This document shows, piece after piece, positions 7,435 through 8,403 of a stretch of 8,403 bases of DNA. Within the stretch, counting starts at the first letter, position 1. Each line of letters begins with the position of its first letter. The stretch is from Alphaproteobacteria bacterium (lineage in GTDB: Bacteria; Pseudomonadota; Alphaproteobacteria; Micropepsales; Micropepsaceae). Both the position numbers and the translations under genes were made by a program. The notes beneath the pieces were generated by a model. It searched no databases. It worked only from the letters and a program-made list of their open reading frames with translations, and was not told the DNA's origin. The DNA lies in the NCBI GenBank assembly GCA_019508105.1, contig JAEKMB010000111.1, positions 1-8,403 on the forward strand, in the 5' to 3' direction.

Positions 7435-8136
7435 CTAGCGTCTGGTCTTTTCATAGAGGGTCCAGAGGTCGGGGCGGCGCTCCTTGGTCAGCTCTTCGGC
7501 CCGGGCGGTGCGGAATTTGGCGATTTCCGAATGATTCCCGCCGCTTAATACCTCCGGAATGGGCCGCTCCTCGAACAATTGGGGACGGGTGTAATGGGGG
7601 TATTCCAGAAGACCGGCGGCAAAGCTTTCGTCCTGGGTCGAAGCCGGGTCCCCCAGCACCCCGGGGAGCAGCCGCACGGCCGCCTCGATCAGGGCCATGG
7701 CGGCGATCTCGCCGCCGGCCAGGACAAAGTCGCCCAGGCTGACTTCCTCGAGCCCCCTCGCTTCGATCACCCGCTGGTCCAAGCCTTCGAAGCGGCCGCA
7801 CAGCAGCACCGCGCCGGGCCCCGATGCCAGAGCGCGCACCCGGGTTTGGGTGAGCGGCGCCCCGCGCGGCGACAGATAGATCAGGGGACGGTCCTTGCGC
7901 TCCACCGCATCGATGGCGGCGGCGGCGACATCGGCGCGCATCACCATGCCGGGCCCGCCGCCGGCCGGGCTGTCGTCCACGGTGCGGTGCTTGCCCAGGC
8001 CATGGTCGCGGATATCGCGTACGTCCAGTTGCCAAAGATTCTGCTGCAGCGCCTTACCCAAGAGCGAGATGCCCAGCGGCCCGGGAAACATCTCCGGAAA
8101 AAGCGTGAGGACGGTTGCGGACCAGTTACTCGACAT
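7435..8136 (-). CDS. trmD: tRNA (guanine-37-N1)-methyltransferase
   Basis: TrmD uses S-adenosylmethionine to methylate N1 of G37 next to the anticodon, which prevents +1 frameshifting; it works as a SPOUT-fold homodimer. With the start at 8136 the protein has 233 residues. Visible motifs are [13 protein letters not shown] (10-22), [13 protein letters not shown] (54-66), the trefoil-knot segments [16 protein letters not shown] (114-123) and [11 protein letters not shown] (133-143), and [18 protein letters not shown] (155-172), where D169 is the expected catalytic Asp. EYPHYTRP and LSGGNH follow. An ATG at 8151 would add five residues, but GAGG is then only 3 nt away, and family members begin close to the [13 protein letters not shown] block, so 8136 is preferred. 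It overlaps the rimM 3' end by 11 nt, which suggests translational coupling. Confidence 0.97.
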   Translation of the reverse strand: MSSNWSATVLTLFPEMFPGPLGISLLGKALQQNLWQLDVRDIRDHGLGKHRTVDDSPAGGGPGMVMRADVAAAAIDAVERKDRPLIYLSPRGAPLTQTRVRALASGPGAVLLCGRFEGLDQRVIEARGLEEVSLGDFVLAGGEIAAMALIEAAVRLLPGVLGDPASTQDESFAAGLLEYPHYTRPQLFEERPIPEVLSGGNHSEIAKFRTARAEELTKERRPDLWTLYEKTRR

Positions 8137-8403
8137 GGTCGTTATCTTCATCGTCCTCAGGTACGGCGACGATAATGTAGCCTTCGGCGATCTTGATCAC
8201 CGGCACAGTCTCGCGGGTGAAAGCCAGGTGCACACTGTCTCCGTCATCCCGCACCAGCTCGATCACATCGCTGGCGCCGAAATTGTGTACCCCAACCACC
8301 TTGCCGATCACCCGACCTTCACCGTCGCGCGCTTCCAGCCCGATCAGGTCGGCGTGGTAGAATTCCTCTTCGCCGGTTTCGGGCAAGGCGGCGCGGGAAA
8401 CGA
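8126..8403 (-). CDS. rimM: Ribosome maturation factor RimM, C-terminal part (5' end beyond the window)
   Basis: The last 91 residues of RimM, a 16S rRNA processing factor that binds S19 and helps mature the 30S head. What is visible is the PRC-barrel half: [14 protein letters not shown], then [19 protein letters not shown] and [14 protein letters not shown]. It ends in a very acidic tail ([10 protein letters not shown]), a common RimM ending. The reading frame is open through to 8403 ([10 protein letters not shown] precedes the barrel). The TTG at 8386 is therefore an internal Leu codon and not a start: the gene is simply cut by the window edge. The missing part should hold the N-terminal RimM domain, with rpsP expected beyond it. 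Its TAA lies inside the start of trmD. Confidence 0.95.
   Translation of the reverse strand, partial: VSRAALPETGEEEFYHADLIGLEARDGEGRVIGKVVGVHNFGASDVIELVRDDGDSVHLAFTRETVPVIKIAEGYIIVAVPEDDEDNDHVE

Noticed and set aside
8137..8151. Upstream ATG for trmD at 8151
   Set aside because: It would add MKITT, lies deeper inside rimM, and its GAGG is only 3 nt away; the family start fits 8136 better.
8384..8386. TTG at 8386 as a start for a small gene
   Set aside because: The frame continues upstream to the window edge with RimM-like residues, so this is an internal Leu codon of a truncated rimM.

Overview
The window looks like chromosomal DNA of a GC-rich alphaproteobacterium. This is inferred from the LDH-type malate dehydrogenase, the canonical rimM-trmD-rplS order, an OmpA-like protein of a kind I associate with alphaproteobacteria, and overall codon use. 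Nothing in it fixes the genus. I see no tRNA, rRNA, CRISPR array, insertion sequence, integrase or attachment site.

Layout, left to right: (1) 1-1671, minus strand: a class III alcohol dehydrogenase (glutathione-dependent formaldehyde dehydrogenase) that does not stop at the normal end of the family. It stays open in the same frame through a Pro-rich linker into a second, unrelated domain, and runs off the left edge. (2) 1672-1778: a divergent intergenic region with two small inverted repeats. (3) 1779-2564, plus strand: an exported OmpA-like protein. (4) 2561-3787, minus: an EntS-like MFS exporter whose stop codon overlaps the OmpA stop tail-to-tail. (5) 3788-4052: a gap with a GC-rich hairpin. 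(6) 4053-5015, minus: malate dehydrogenase. (7) 5097-6377, minus: an exported, probably outer-membrane beta-barrel protein with a Met/His-rich N-terminus. (8) 6392-6427: a very clear intrinsic terminator. (9) 6454-6762, minus: an HU-family nucleoid protein. (10) 6763-6975: an intergenic region crowded with terminator-like hairpins. (11) 6976-8403, minus: rplS, trmD and the 3' end of rimM, part of the usual rpsP-rimM-trmD-rplS operon.

Most of the window is housekeeping: translation (L19, TrmD, RimM), nucleoid structure (HU), the TCA cycle (Mdh) and formaldehyde detoxification. The envelope and export genes between them have no obvious shared pathway. All genes except the OmpA-like one are on the minus strand. 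The rRNA/tRNA-modification operon is cut off from hup by one or more terminators, and hup from the Met-rich barrel gene by another.

The observation most worth following is the formaldehyde dehydrogenase fusion. All 557 codons visible from the start at 1671 to the window edge lack a stop. The first 369 residues form a complete class III ADH with every expected zinc ligand. The remaining 188 or more residues resemble a DUF1349-like, concanavalin-type beta-sandwich domain that I know mainly from secreted or TolB-associated proteins. The second point of interest is the set of mutually exclusive hairpins between rplS and hup.
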